In this document: in pieces, positions 34,867 through 43,772 of the stretch
Position numbering within the stretch: the stretch's first letter is position 1
Layout: each line of letters opens with the position of its first letter
Assembly (NCBI GenBank): GCA_913054135.1
Contig: CAJXJK010000002.1
Coordinates: forward strand, 62,001-126,000
Length of the DNA: 64,000 nucleotides
Source of the DNA: an uncultured Flavobacteriales bacterium
GTDB lineage: Bacteria; Bacteroidota; Bacteroidia; Flavobacteriales_D; Crocinitomicaceae
Direction of reading: 5' to 3'
The notes under the pieces: generated by a model
Told to the model about the DNA's origin: nothing
The model's input: the letters and a program-made list of their open reading frames with translations, nothing else
The model's database searches: none
Position numbers and translations under genes: made by a program

Positions 34867-36740
34867 TAGTTAAATCTTTTAAAAATTTCGTCCATGGTGA
34901 ACGTCTCAATAATTTTTTTCCCGTGCGGCGATAATTGAGGTGAGCTCGAAGCAAACAGTGCATCAATCATATGTTCCATCTCCTCTATCGTCATGGTCTT
35001 ACCTCCTTTAATCGCTAAACCTGAAGCAGTTGAGATAGCCAAACGAGATTTTACATCCAGTTCTTCATTTTGTTCAGTCAATTTATAAGCCTCAAAAATT
35101 TGAGTCAAAAGCCTTACAGGGTTTTCTTCTTTCGCCTGCACTGGCTGCCCATTAATCACAATCTCACAATTTTCAATCTCTAAGTCAAATCCCAATTCAT
35201 TCAAATCGTCAAGTATCTCTTTCCAGATAGGAACGTCTTGCTTTTCAGCCAAAATCGTTTCAGGAAAAAGTAATTTCTGAACTTCATTCGAATGATCAGC
35301 CATCATCAAATTATCAAATAAAATGCGACAATGCGCCCTAAATTGATCAATTAAAATAAAACCATTCTTGAGCGAACTCAAAATGTATTTATCATTTATC
35401 TGAACCGGCTTTTTCTTCTCAATTGAAACTTCATCACCTGCTTCATTATCTAATGAAGACGAAAGAGTGACCTCATTATGCTGAATTTCACTTTTTTCTT
35501 TATCAACCTCTTCGCTTTTTGCATCATCATAGAAGTTCTCCCACACATTTTTGTCTGGTTGAATTTTAGAAAAACCATGAGCTCCCTTGTTCCCTGAAAC
35601 TCCAGGAGACTTAGTTGAAGAAGCTTTTGATGTATTGAAAGGATTGAAGTCAGGATTAACCTTGATCTCAGGAACTTTAACAGTTTCACCTGCCTTTAGA
35701 GCTGGAGTTACAAAACTTTGTTCGAGCTCAAAATCTAAAGTAGGTGCAACATTGAATTGACCTAATGCTTGCTTTATTGCAGACCTTAAAAAAGCATAAA
35801 TAGCCTGATTCTCTTCAAATTTGATTTCAGTTTTAGTCGGATGTACATTCACATCAATACTCTGAGTAGGAACATCAAAATATAAGAAATATGGAGGGTA
35901 CTTTCCTGAAGGAATTAAATCTTCATATGCATTGGTAATCGCATGATTTAAGTATCTATCCTTGAAGTACCTGTTGTTCACGAAAAAGAAAGATTGGTCT
36001 GATTTTGACTTAGCAAACTCAGGCTTGGTAACGAATCCTGAAATCTTCACAATATCAGTTTCTTCATTAACCGGCACTAATCTTTCATTAAATGCCTTTC
36101 CAAAAATTTGAACTATTCTTTGGCGAATATTCCCTTTTGGTAAATTATATATCTCATCATCATTGTGATGAAAAGTGAACTCAATATCAGGATGAACCAA
36201 TGCCACTCTCATAAATTCATCCGTAATCTTTCTATACTCAGTAGTATTCTTGCCTAAGAAGTTTCTTCGAGCTGGAACATTAAAGAAGAGATTCTTCACA
36301 GCTATTGAAGTTCCGTTCTTGCACATGTCTGCTTCTTGCGAAACAATTTTAGAACCTTCATTTACAATGACGGTTCCCAATTCTGCATCATGGGTCTTAG
36401 TTTTTAGAGTAACGTGCGCTATGGCCGCTATTGAAGCTAGCGCCTCTCCCCTAAAGCCTTTGGTACTTAAAGCAAATAAATCATCTGCCTTAGCAATTTT
36501 ACTAGTTGCGTGTCTTTCAAAAGACATGCGCGCATCAACATCAGTCATTCCTGATCCATTGTCGATTACTTGAACTAAAGTTTTTCCGCCATCCTTAGCC
36601 ACAAGATTTATGTGGGTAGCACCAGCATCTATTGAATTTTCAATTAATTCTTTCACAACTGAAGCTGGTCTTTGAACAACTTCGCCTGCCGCAATTTGAT
36701 TGGCTATGTGAGCTGGTAAAAGCTTTATGACGTCTGACAT
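34866..36740 (-). CDS. mutL: DNA mismatch repair protein MutL
   Basis: A 624-residue protein. The N-terminal GHKL ATPase domain is clear (IAAGEVVQRPASVVKELIENS, DNGSGM, STKGFRGEALASI), followed by the transducer domain. A variable linker at about 350-430 precedes the C-terminal dimerisation domain. MutL links mismatch recognition by MutS to downstream nicking and excision. At about residue 463 the endonuclease motif DQHA(X)2E(X)4E reads DQFRAHCRILFD, so key residues are changed; the late CPHGRP-type motif reads SPHGKK. It may lack the nicking activity of most non-gamma-proteobacterial MutL proteins. Operon head is the small membrane gene 4 bases upstream. Confidence 0.96.
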   Translation of the reverse strand: MSDVIKLLPAHIANQIAAGEVVQRPASVVKELIENSIDAGATHINLVAKDGGKTLVQVIDNGSGMTDVDARMSFERHATSKIAKADDLFALSTKGFRGEALASIAAIAHVTLKTKTHDAELGTVIVNEGSKIVSQEADMCKNGTSIAVKNLFFNVPARRNFLGKNTTEYRKITDEFMRVALVHPDIEFTFHHNDDEIYNLPKGNIRQRIVQIFGKAFNERLVPVNEETDIVKISGFVTKPEFAKSKSDQSFFFVNNRYFKDRYLNHAITNAYEDLIPSGKYPPYFLYFDVPTQSIDVNVHPTKTEIKFEENQAIYAFLRSAIKQALGQFNVAPTLDFELEQSFVTPALKAGETVKVPEIKVNPDFNPFNTSKASSTKSPGVSGNKGAHGFSKIQPDKNVWENFYDDAKSEEVDKEKSEIQHNEVTLSSSLDNEAGDEVSIEKKKPVQINDKYILSSLKNGFILIDQFRAHCRILFDNLMMADHSNEVQKLLFPETILAEKQDVPIWKEILDDLNELGFDLEIENCEIVINGQPVQAKEENPVRLLTQIFEAYKLTEQNEELDVKSRLAISTASGLAIKGGKTMTIEEMEHMIDALFASSSPQLSPHGKKIIETFTMDEIFKRFN

Positions 36741-36744
36741 TCTT

Positions 36745-37077
36745 TTATTTACCGGAGTTTTGTTCCATAAATGCGATCATACCATCTAATCCGAAGAATA
36801 AGATATAGCAAGCAAAAAGGACGATTCCAAAGATGACAATCAGCCTAATATTAGACTGCATGCTTTTCTTTTTATAATCCGGATTTCCCCACCTATCGGC
36901 TGTATGTTCTCTGAAAGAGATTTCTCTCTTATAATTTTGATCACCTTCTGCAGATTTCTCTGCAGCTTCAATTTTTCGTTTAATCTCCTCTTTTCTTGGA
37001 TCGTAATAACGAGGAATATACTCAAACTTCTTGTGCCTGTTAGGCAGCTTAAAAAGCGACATTCTGTTCCAATTCAT
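36745..37077 (-). CDS. Small single-pass membrane protein upstream of mutL
   Basis: A 110-residue protein with a charged N-terminal region (KFEYIPRYYDPRKEEIKRKI, about 17-36, then a conserved-looking FREHTADRWG) and one transmembrane helix at about 78-98 (LIVIFGIVLFACYILFFG). A protein of this kind beside mutL is common in flavobacteria and is often named riboflavin synthase subunit beta, but nothing in this sequence resembles riboflavin synthase. Function unknown. It is first in the operon with mutL, two rhomboids and the EEP gene. The ATG at 37077 is used; ATG 37062 (MSLFKLP) is an alternative. Confidence 0.8.
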   Translation of the reverse strand: MNWNRMSLFKLPNRHKKFEYIPRYYDPRKEEIKRKIEAAEKSAEGDQNYKREISFREHTADRWGNPDYKKKSMQSNIRLIVIFGIVLFACYILFFGLDGMIAFMEQNSGK

Positions 37078-37236
37078 ACTCTACTGTTTTGCGTCCCGAA
37101 ATCTTATCGGGAAATTATCAAATAATAAACGCGACTTGAAAAACAAATATAAGCAGATTAACTTCATCTTAAACCAGAATTATTAACCGTTTATTCACCT
37201 TCCGTCCACACTTATTAGTGAACAAAAATGGTGCCG

Positions 37237-37252
37237 TGGCAGGATTTATGCA
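37237..37252 (+). promoter_or_regulatory. Candidate sigma-54 promoter upstream of the GH3 fusion gene
   Basis: TGGCAGGATTTATGCA matches the sigma-54 consensus TGGCACGNNNNTTGCA at all but two fixed positions, with the required GG-N10-GC spacing. It would start transcription near 37264, about 68 bases before the ATG. No TAnnTTTG box is seen in the 254-base gap. The rest of the gap holds a small inverted repeat, TCCCGA/TCGGGA (37094-37112), and nothing else I can identify. Confidence 0.4.
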
Positions 37253-37331
37253 TACTCTTATTCATAAATTCGTCAAACCATTGATAACAGGACATTAACA
37301 GACGTTTAAAAAAGATTAACAAACGCTTTAT

Positions 37332-40268
37332 ATGACATTAAACTCGCGCATTACCATAGTACTTTGCCTATTAATAGGAAATCTCTTTGCTCAAACTTCA
37401 GATTTTGCGAATAATCAAAAAGGTCCAGATTTTTTGAATGAAAAGACACCATGGGCAGATTCAGTATTGAGCTCTATGACCTTAGATCAAAAGATTGGTC
37501 AACTTTTTATGGTAGCAGCATATTCTTCAAAAGGATCAGATCACTATGAAAAATTAGATGAACTGATAACTAAGTATCATATTGGAGGATTAATCTTTTT
37601 TAAAGGAAGTCCTGCAAAGCAAGTTAATCTTACCAATAGATTTCAAAAAGAAGCTAAAACGCCCCTATTTGTTGCCATTGATGGTGAATGGGGCTTATCA
37701 ATGCGATTAGATTCTACTATTAAGTACCCAAGGCAAATGATGTTGGGAGCACTTCCTGACGACAAGCTGATTTATGAAATGGGACAACAAATCGGTGATC
37801 AATGCAAGAGAATGGGAATTCACATCAATTTCGCTCCTGTTATTGACGTCAATAACAATGCTAAAAACCCTGTCATCAATAATAGATCATTTGGAGAAGT
37901 GAAAGAATTGGTCGCTAAATTCGGAATGGCTTATATGAACGGAATGCAAGAAAAAAATGTGCTTGCTTGCGGAAAACACTTTCCAGGACATGGTGATACC
38001 GACATGGACTCTCATAAGTCATTACCAACAATACCTCATGATTTTGCAAGACTAGATAGTCTTGAACTTTATCCTTTTAAAGAGTTAATCAACAACAAGC
38101 TCGCAAGTATGATGGTGGCACACCTTTACATTCCAGCTTTGGATAATACTGAGAATCAAGCCTCCACTCTTTCCCCAAAAATAGTGACCGATTTATTGAA
38201 AGATTCTTTAGGCTTTGAAGGATTGATTTTTACTGACGCCCTTAACATGAAAGGTGTTTCGTCATATTACCAACCAGGAGAAGTTGATGTAAAAGCCTTA
38301 TTGGCAGGAAATGACGTACTACTTTTCCCACTTAACGTACCAGTTGCAATTGAGAAAATAAAAGGAGCTTTAGATAAAGGAGAAATCACTGAAGAAGGCA
38401 TTAATGAAAGATGCTTGAGGATACTCAAAGCTAAAGAATGGGCAGGCTTAGAGAAATTTGAAGCTATCGATACCAAAACTCTTTTTGATGATTTGAACAC
38501 ATTAGAAGCTGAAGTATTGAACAGGAAAATTGCGAAGCAATCAATCACCCTGCTTCAAAACAAGGGTGCTCTACCAATAAAAGACCTTGACACCAAAAAA
38601 TCTGTCTACCTGAATGTTGGTGGTACAAAAAAGAATTCCTTTTATACCGGAATGTCTAGATATGCTAATCTCGAACAAATTCAAATTCCGAGATCTTTAT
38701 CTGCTACCGAAGAAGATCAGTTGATTGAAAAATGTAAAGCTTATGACAGAATTATAATTGGCTTTCACAGAACCAACAACAATCCAAGAAGAAATTTTGG
38801 TATTACCCGTCAATCGATTGGTATTCATGAGTTGCTCTCAAAAGAACATGAAGTGGTAACCGTGGTTTTCGGAACCCCTTACGTAATCGACAAGTTCGGA
38901 GACCTTTCAAAAACTGAAGGTTTGGTAGTCGCCTATCAAGACAATGAATACACGAACGAAGCTGCCTCTCAATTAATTTTTGGAGGAATTAAACCAATGG
39001 GAACATTGCCAGTTACGGCCAGCCCTGAATTCCCGGCAGGACATGGATTATCTTTTTCTAAAACCACTAGGTTAGCACATGTTTTACCTGAAGAGATAAA
39101 CATTGACTCTAAAAAACTATTAAAAATTGACAAGGTTGCAAAGGCCGGAATCAAAATGAAGGCTTTTCCTGGCTGCCAAATTCTCGCTATAAAAGATGGC
39201 AATGTATTTTACAACAAATCGTTCGGGCACCACACCTACGACAAGAAAAGAAAAGTTAAGAATACAGACATTTATGACTTAGCCTCTATCACGAAAATTG
39301 CCGCCACCACTGTATCTCTGATCAAATTACAAAAAGACAGTCTAATTGATATTGACAATACTTTAGGTGATTACCTTCCTGAAATAGTTGATTCAACTAG
39401 GTATGAGAATATGGTTCTTAGACATATGCTTGCACATCAAGCCGGGCTTCACCCATGGTTACCGTTCTATGTAAGAACAGTTAAAGACGGAAAACCAATG
39501 GATAAGTATTATGATAAAGATTCAAGCGCAACGAATCCATACAGAGTTGCAGACGAGATGTGGATTTCACCAGATTATGAGCAATACATGCTTAAGAGAA
39601 TTACAAGACAAGCTTTGAGAAAGAAAACCTATAAATACTCAGACATGGGGTATTATTTCATTAAAGCAATCATTGAAAAACAAACTGGCAAAGGCTTAGA
39701 GGAATATACGGCTGAAAATTTTTACAAACCAATGGGTTTAAGTACCATGACATATCATCCAAAATATAAGTTTAACAAGGATCGCATTACCCCTACTGAA
39801 CAGGATACTATTTTTAGAGATCAATTAGTTCATGGTGATGTTCATGATCCTGGAGCGGCAATGCAAGGCGGAGTTGGAGGACATGCTGGTCTTTTCTCTA
39901 ATGCTTTGGACTTAGGAACATTAATGTATATGCTCATAAATGATGGCCAATACGGAGGAGAGCAAATCTTAGATAAAGACACTATTGCTGACTTCACTCG
40001 AGCTCAGTTTTTACCTAGAAACAGAAGAGGTGCAGGCTTTGACAAGCCAGTTAGATCGTTAGATGGAGGGCCAACTTGCAACAAAGTTTCTTTAGAGAGT
40101 TTTGGCCATTCAGGATTTACCGGAACAATAACTTGGGCTGATCCAACTAATGGAATTGTCTATGTATTCTTGAGCAACAGAGTTTATCCAGACGCTATGA
40201 ACTGGAAGATTGTGAAAGAAAATATCCGAACAGAAATTCAAGATGCAATTTATGTTGCTGCAAAATGA
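37332..40268 (+). CDS. GH3 beta-N-acetylglucosaminidase fused to a serine hydrolase
   Basis: A 978-residue exported protein (signal peptide ending about NLFAQ). The N-terminal GH3 domain, about 40-590, carries KHFPGHGDTDMDSHKSLP, the NagZ-type His/Asp acid-base loop, and the nucleophile Asp in FTDALNMKG. The C-terminal beta-lactamase-like domain, about 595-975, has the SxxK nucleophile in DLASITKIAAT and the YxN-like YSDMGYY. The pairing suggests peptidoglycan or muropeptide processing in the periplasm: sugar trimming by GH3 and a peptidase/esterase step by the hydrolase. Fusions of this kind next to bshA recur in Bacteroidota. The third Ser-hydrolase motif was not located with certainty. Confidence 0.92.
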   Translation: MTLNSRITIVLCLLIGNLFAQTSDFANNQKGPDFLNEKTPWADSVLSSMTLDQKIGQLFMVAAYSSKGSDHYEKLDELITKYHIGGLIFFKGSPAKQVNLTNRFQKEAKTPLFVAIDGEWGLSMRLDSTIKYPRQMMLGALPDDKLIYEMGQQIGDQCKRMGIHINFAPVIDVNNNAKNPVINNRSFGEVKELVAKFGMAYMNGMQEKNVLACGKHFPGHGDTDMDSHKSLPTIPHDFARLDSLELYPFKELINNKLASMMVAHLYIPALDNTENQASTLSPKIVTDLLKDSLGFEGLIFTDALNMKGVSSYYQPGEVDVKALLAGNDVLLFPLNVPVAIEKIKGALDKGEITEEGINERCLRILKAKEWAGLEKFEAIDTKTLFDDLNTLEAEVLNRKIAKQSITLLQNKGALPIKDLDTKKSVYLNVGGTKKNSFYTGMSRYANLEQIQIPRSLSATEEDQLIEKCKAYDRIIIGFHRTNNNPRRNFGITRQSIGIHELLSKEHEVVTVVFGTPYVIDKFGDLSKTEGLVVAYQDNEYTNEAASQLIFGGIKPMGTLPVTASPEFPAGHGLSFSKTTRLAHVLPEEINIDSKKLLKIDKVAKAGIKMKAFPGCQILAIKDGNVFYNKSFGHHTYDKKRKVKNTDIYDLASITKIAATTVSLIKLQKDSLIDIDNTLGDYLPEIVDSTRYENMVLRHMLAHQAGLHPWLPFYVRTVKDGKPMDKYYDKDSSATNPYRVADEMWISPDYEQYMLKRITRQALRKKTYKYSDMGYYFIKAIIEKQTGKGLEEYTAENFYKPMGLSTMTYHPKYKFNKDRITPTEQDTIFRDQLVHGDVHDPGAAMQGGVGGHAGLFSNALDLGTLMYMLINDGQYGGEQILDKDTIADFTRAQFLPRNRRGAGFDKPVRSLDGGPTCNKVSLESFGHSGFTGTITWADPTNGIVYVFLSNRVYPDAMNWKIVKENIRTEIQDAIYVAAK

Positions 40269-40311
40269 AATTTAAATTGACCTAAAGCGTCAAAGGTGGC
40301 AGTATGGACAT

Positions 40312-40319
40312 TATCTTTG
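40312..40319 (+). promoter_or_regulatory. -7 element (TATCTTTG) of bshA
   Basis: An exact TAnnTTTG match lies 7 bases before the bshA ATG, implying a very short or absent leader. No -33 match is found. Confidence 0.45.
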
Positions 40320-40326
40320 CACTCAG

Positions 40327-41460
40327 ATGAAAATTGGAATCGTTTTATACCCTACATTCGGGGGAAGTGGCGTAGTTGCTACAGAATTAGGAAAAGCCCT
40401 CGCTTTAAAAGGACATGAAATTCATTTTATTTCATACAATCAGCCTGTAAGGCTCGATCACTTTCATCCCAATATTAGGTATCATGAAGTGAGACCTTTT
40501 CATTACCCGCTCTTTGATTATCAACCTTATGAATTAGCGTTGACTAGTAAACTGGTAGATGTGACAAGATATGAAGGACTAGATTTATTGCATGTACATT
40601 ATGCTATTCCTCATGCTTCGGCTGCCTATTTTGCTCAGCAAATATTGAAGACTCACAACATCAACATTCCGTTTGTAACGACTCTACACGGAACTGATAT
40701 TACTTTGGTAGGAAAACATCCGTCGTTTGAGCCAGTAATTACTTTTAGCATCAATAATTCAGATGCTGTGACAGTAGTTTCGCAGAGTTTGAAAGACGAT
40801 ACTTACAAACACTTTAAGATAGAAAACGGTATAGAGGTGATTCATAATTTTATTGGACATGACTCATACTGTGAAGAACCGAAGGCTGAAGATTTAGAAA
40901 GGAAAAAAGAGATTGCACCAAATGGTGAGCGAGTGATTTGTCACATGTCCAATTTCAGAAAAGTTAAACGTGTTGAAGACGTAGTTCAAATTTTCAAGCG
41001 CATTAGAGAAAAAATGCCTTCTAAACTATTACTTGCAGGTGATGGACCTGAGCGTTATAAAATTGAACAATTATGCACTGAACTAGGTGTATGTAGTGAT
41101 GTTGAAATGGTTGGAAACGTACAAACCGCTCAAGAAATTCATTGTATCAGTGATTTATTTATCCTGCCATCACAAACCGAGAGCTTTGGTTTGGCTGCCC
41201 TTGAGGCTCTAGCTTCAGGCGTACCTGTTATATCATCAAATGCTGGTGGATTACCCGAAGTAAACAAAGATGGTTATTCAGGATTCTTATCGGATGTAGG
41301 TGATGTAGACAAAATGGCGAAAGACGCATTGAAGATTTTAGAAAATGATGAGTCATTATCTAAATACAGAAAACAAGCTTACGACCACTCTTTGAACTTT
41401 ACCATAGACAATATTCTTCCTCAATATGAGGAGGTCTACAATAGACTACTTAAAAAGTAA
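40327..41460 (+). CDS. bshA: N-acetyl-alpha-D-glucosaminyl L-malate synthase
   Basis: A 377-residue GT4 glycosyltransferase. The N-terminus KIGIVLYPTFGGSGVVATELGKAL is shown only in part here: the motif YPTFGGSGVVATELG is diagnostic of BshA. The C-terminal donor site contains LLAGDGPE and PSQTESFGLAALEALASG with the EX7E glutamates. It joins GlcNAc to L-malate in the first step of bacillithiol synthesis, the low-molecular-weight thiol of many Firmicutes and Bacteroidota. bshB and bshC are not in view. Convergent with the SiaB-like gene, with one base between stops. Confidence 0.95.
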   Translation: MKIGIVLYPTFGGSGVVATELGKALALKGHEIHFISYNQPVRLDHFHPNIRYHEVRPFHYPLFDYQPYELALTSKLVDVTRYEGLDLLHVHYAIPHASAAYFAQQILKTHNINIPFVTTLHGTDITLVGKHPSFEPVITFSINNSDAVTVVSQSLKDDTYKHFKIENGIEVIHNFIGHDSYCEEPKAEDLERKKEIAPNGERVICHMSNFRKVKRVEDVVQIFKRIREKMPSKLLLAGDGPERYKIEQLCTELGVCSDVEMVGNVQTAQEIHCISDLFILPSQTESFGLAALEALASGVPVISSNAGGLPEVNKDGYSGFLSDVGDVDKMAKDALKILENDESLSKYRKQAYDHSLNFTIDNILPQYEEVYNRLLKK

Positions 41461-41461
41461 A

Positions 41462-42052
41462 TTATTTAGGCTCTTTTTTGATTCTGTCTAAGTGAATCTT
41501 AACAGAAAAGAATACTAAGTCATCAGATACTTCTTCAGAAATGTATCCTAATTGATTCTTAGACTTTAATGACATTGTGATGAACCCTAAACCGGCTCCA
41601 CCTTTGTTAGACATAATTCCGTTTGACAATACTTCCATGTACAACTCCTTTACTTCAGAAGTTTCCATTTCATTTAATCCGTCAATTCTTTCAATTATAC
41701 CTTCAATTTTATCACGTTTGATCAAATTTCCGAAAGTTACTTTGTAATCTTCTTCATTTTGTAGAACGATTAAAAACGAAACTTGATTTCCGTCTTCATC
41801 TCTTTCACCGTGAATTCTAATGTTTTGTAAACCTTCAACAAGGATGCTAAACATACGTTTAACAACTCCTTTTTTGTCGCCAGACTCAAGCATCATATCT
41901 TCGATACTTGTTGACAGAGAGTTAACTAAGTCCTGTGAGAACTCACCAAAATGTGAAACGATTATTTTCCCTGAGGCATTTTTGTTATAATCTCCAAAAA
42001 TCTCCTGGAACCTTGCATTACACTTTTCAACTACTGGATTACCTGCCAACAT
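41462..42052 (-). CDS. SiaB-family (DUF6272) protein kinase
   Basis: A 196-residue cytoplasmic protein. It has the split GHKL ATP-binding signature: an N-box in SILVEGLQNIRIHGE (about 66-80) and a G-box in NKGGAGLGFITM (about 147-158). This is the SiaB/DUF6272 type, kinases that phosphorylate a SiaC-like switch protein in partner-switching pathways, opposed by a PP2C phosphatase. No SiaC homologue (DUF1987) is adjacent. The nearest candidate phosphatase is the SpoIIE protein about 3 kb away. Monocistronic; a near-match -7 box (TATCTTTC) lies upstream. Confidence 0.85.
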   Translation of the reverse strand: MLAGNPVVEKCNARFQEIFGDYNKNASGKIIVSHFGEFSQDLVNSLSTSIEDMMLESGDKKGVVKRMFSILVEGLQNIRIHGERDEDGNQVSFLIVLQNEEDYKVTFGNLIKRDKIEGIIERIDGLNEMETSEVKELYMEVLSNGIMSNKGGAGLGFITMSLKSKNQLGYISEEVSDDLVFFSVKIHLDRIKKEPK

Positions 42053-42163
42053 TTGCGACTAAAGTCTTAATTTTATCTCCGAAAGATATAAAATAATTGA
42101 TTAACTACCTTATTTCTACGACAAATTTTAATTCAGGTTACTAATTCTAACCAAAAAAAACAA

Positions 42164-42194
42164 TTTATTATGATTATGTTAAAAGCATAATAAA
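42164..42194. repeat. 9-bp inverted repeat between SiaB and flavoprotein genes
   Basis: TTTATTATG (42164-42172) and CATAATAAA (42186-42194) are perfect inverted copies with a 13-base spacer. It lies in a 226-base gap between two divergent genes, so an operator is possible; no T-tract follows, so it is not a terminator. Confidence 0.5.
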
Positions 42195-42278
42195 AATGTT
42201 TTGAAATTCTCAGAAAGTAGGCAAGCTAAGAGTTAATCGAAAAAATGTCTATATTCATAGTACTAATAAATTGATTCA

Positions 42279-43772
42279 ATGAGTGACTCTAAATATGATT
42301 TAGTTGTAATAGGCGGTGGACCTGCTGGTTATGCAGCAGCAATGCGTGCTATTGACTTTGGAAAGCGTGTTTGCTTGATAGAGAAGTCTAAAGTTGGCGG
42401 AGCGGGCTTATATAATGGCGCCCTTTCATCTAAGACCCTTTGGGAATTATCACAAAGAGTAAAGAACGTTAACGAAACGATAGTATCTATTGGTAGAGAT
42501 AAATTTGAATTGAGCTGGGATGAGGTAAGAAAAACTCTAGAGGAAGCTATTTTTGAAAGAAAATTCCAGTATTCGTGCCATATCAAACTTTTAAAAACGA
42601 ATCGAGCTGACTTATTTACTTATGCCAGAGGATTTGGAAAAATAATAGATCCACATACTGTAGAGGTAAGTAAAGAGGATGGAGAAGTTGAGGAGTTTTC
42701 TACAGATTATATCACAATTACTACAGGAAGTTCACCTAGAACTATTCCTAACATTGCAGTTGATGAGAAGATAATCATGACTTCAGATGGAATTGATCAG
42801 ATTGATGACTTTCCTGAAAGTTTAGTTATCGTTGGAGCCGGAGTAATTGGTTGTGAATACGCAACTATCTTCTCAAATTTCGGAAAAACCAAAGTATACC
42901 TTATTGACAGAGGTGATCACATCTTACCTTTTGAAGATGATGACATATCACATATTGTCGCCAAAAACTTGGAGAAGCACGGAGTTACTATTCATCATAA
43001 GGCTTCTCTTGAGAGAATGGAAGTTATTGATGGGAAAGTGGAATACGAAATCGTTTGTGACGGTAAAAAAGAAATCATCAGAGTTGAAAAAGCATTGCTT
43101 TCGGTAGGAAGAGTTCCTAACCTCAAAGGAATAGGTCTAGAAGAGCTTGGAATTGAAATGGGTAAATCTGGTCGACACATTGGAGATGATGACACTCAGA
43201 CAAATATTCCGAATATTTTTGCAGCTGGAGATGTTTCAGGAAGAATTGCCTTGGTAAACATGGGTGAAATTGAAGCCCGACATTCGGTAGAAAGAATGTT
43301 TGAAGGTAAAACTAGGAGACTTTCTTACGATAACGTATGTACCATTATGTTCTTGGAGCCAGAGGTGGCTGCAGTTGGAATGAATGAAAAACAATGCATA
43401 AAAGAAAACATTCCGGTTAAAGTTGTAAAACTAGACTACTCGGTAATGGCAAGAGCTATTGCCATGCGTAAGACTCAGGGATTCTTTAAAATCATTGTAA
43501 CAAATGATGATAAAATGCAGATCTTAGGAATGAGAGCTGTAGGAGAGCACGCATCATCTGCTATTCAAGCAGTGGCATTGCTTATAAAAACGGGGCAAGG
43601 AATTGATGAGCTTGCTGAACTTGTTCACCCCCACCCTTCTATCGTTGAAGGAGTTCAAGAGTGTGTGAGAATGCTATTAAACAAATCAATATTTAAATCA
43701 TCAGTTTTCAAAGACAAGTTGGCTTGTTACAGCTTAGTTGATGGAGTAAAAACACCATTACAAAGATTATGA
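42279..43772 (+). CDS. Dihydrolipoyl dehydrogenase-like flavoprotein lacking redox cysteines
   Basis: A 497-residue FAD/NAD(P) enzyme of the class I disulfide-reductase fold. FAD site GGGPAG (12-17), NAD site IVGAGVIGCEYA, second FAD site NIFAAGDVSG, and the C-terminal dimer motif VHPHPSIVEGV are all clear. The active-site loop, GGxCxxxGCxxSK in the family, reads GGAGLYNGALSSK (40-52): both cysteines are replaced (Gly43, Ala48). It therefore cannot use a dithiol relay. Direct hydride transfer, as in transhydrogenase-type relatives, or a quinone acceptor, are possible. It overlaps the next small secreted-protein gene by 4 bases (ATGA). Confidence 0.9.
   Translation: MSDSKYDLVVIGGGPAGYAAAMRAIDFGKRVCLIEKSKVGGAGLYNGALSSKTLWELSQRVKNVNETIVSIGRDKFELSWDEVRKTLEEAIFERKFQYSCHIKLLKTNRADLFTYARGFGKIIDPHTVEVSKEDGEVEEFSTDYITITTGSSPRTIPNIAVDEKIIMTSDGIDQIDDFPESLVIVGAGVIGCEYATIFSNFGKTKVYLIDRGDHILPFEDDDISHIVAKNLEKHGVTIHHKASLERMEVIDGKVEYEIVCDGKKEIIRVEKALLSVGRVPNLKGIGLEELGIEMGKSGRHIGDDDTQTNIPNIFAAGDVSGRIALVNMGEIEARHSVERMFEGKTRRLSYDNVCTIMFLEPEVAAVGMNEKQCIKENIPVKVVKLDYSVMARAIAMRKTQGFFKIIVTNDDKMQILGMRAVGEHASSAIQAVALLIKTGQGIDELAELVHPHPSIVEGVQECVRMLLNKSIFKSSVFKDKLACYSLVDGVKTPLQRL

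Noticed and set aside
36250-36573. A 107-codon frame antisense to mutL
   Set aside because: It mirrors the codon pattern of mutL and lacks any domain or start signal.
36745-37077. Naming the small membrane protein riboflavin synthase subunit beta
   Set aside because: The sequence has a single transmembrane helix and no riboflavin synthase or lumazine synthase motif; the name appears to be an inherited misannotation in this family.
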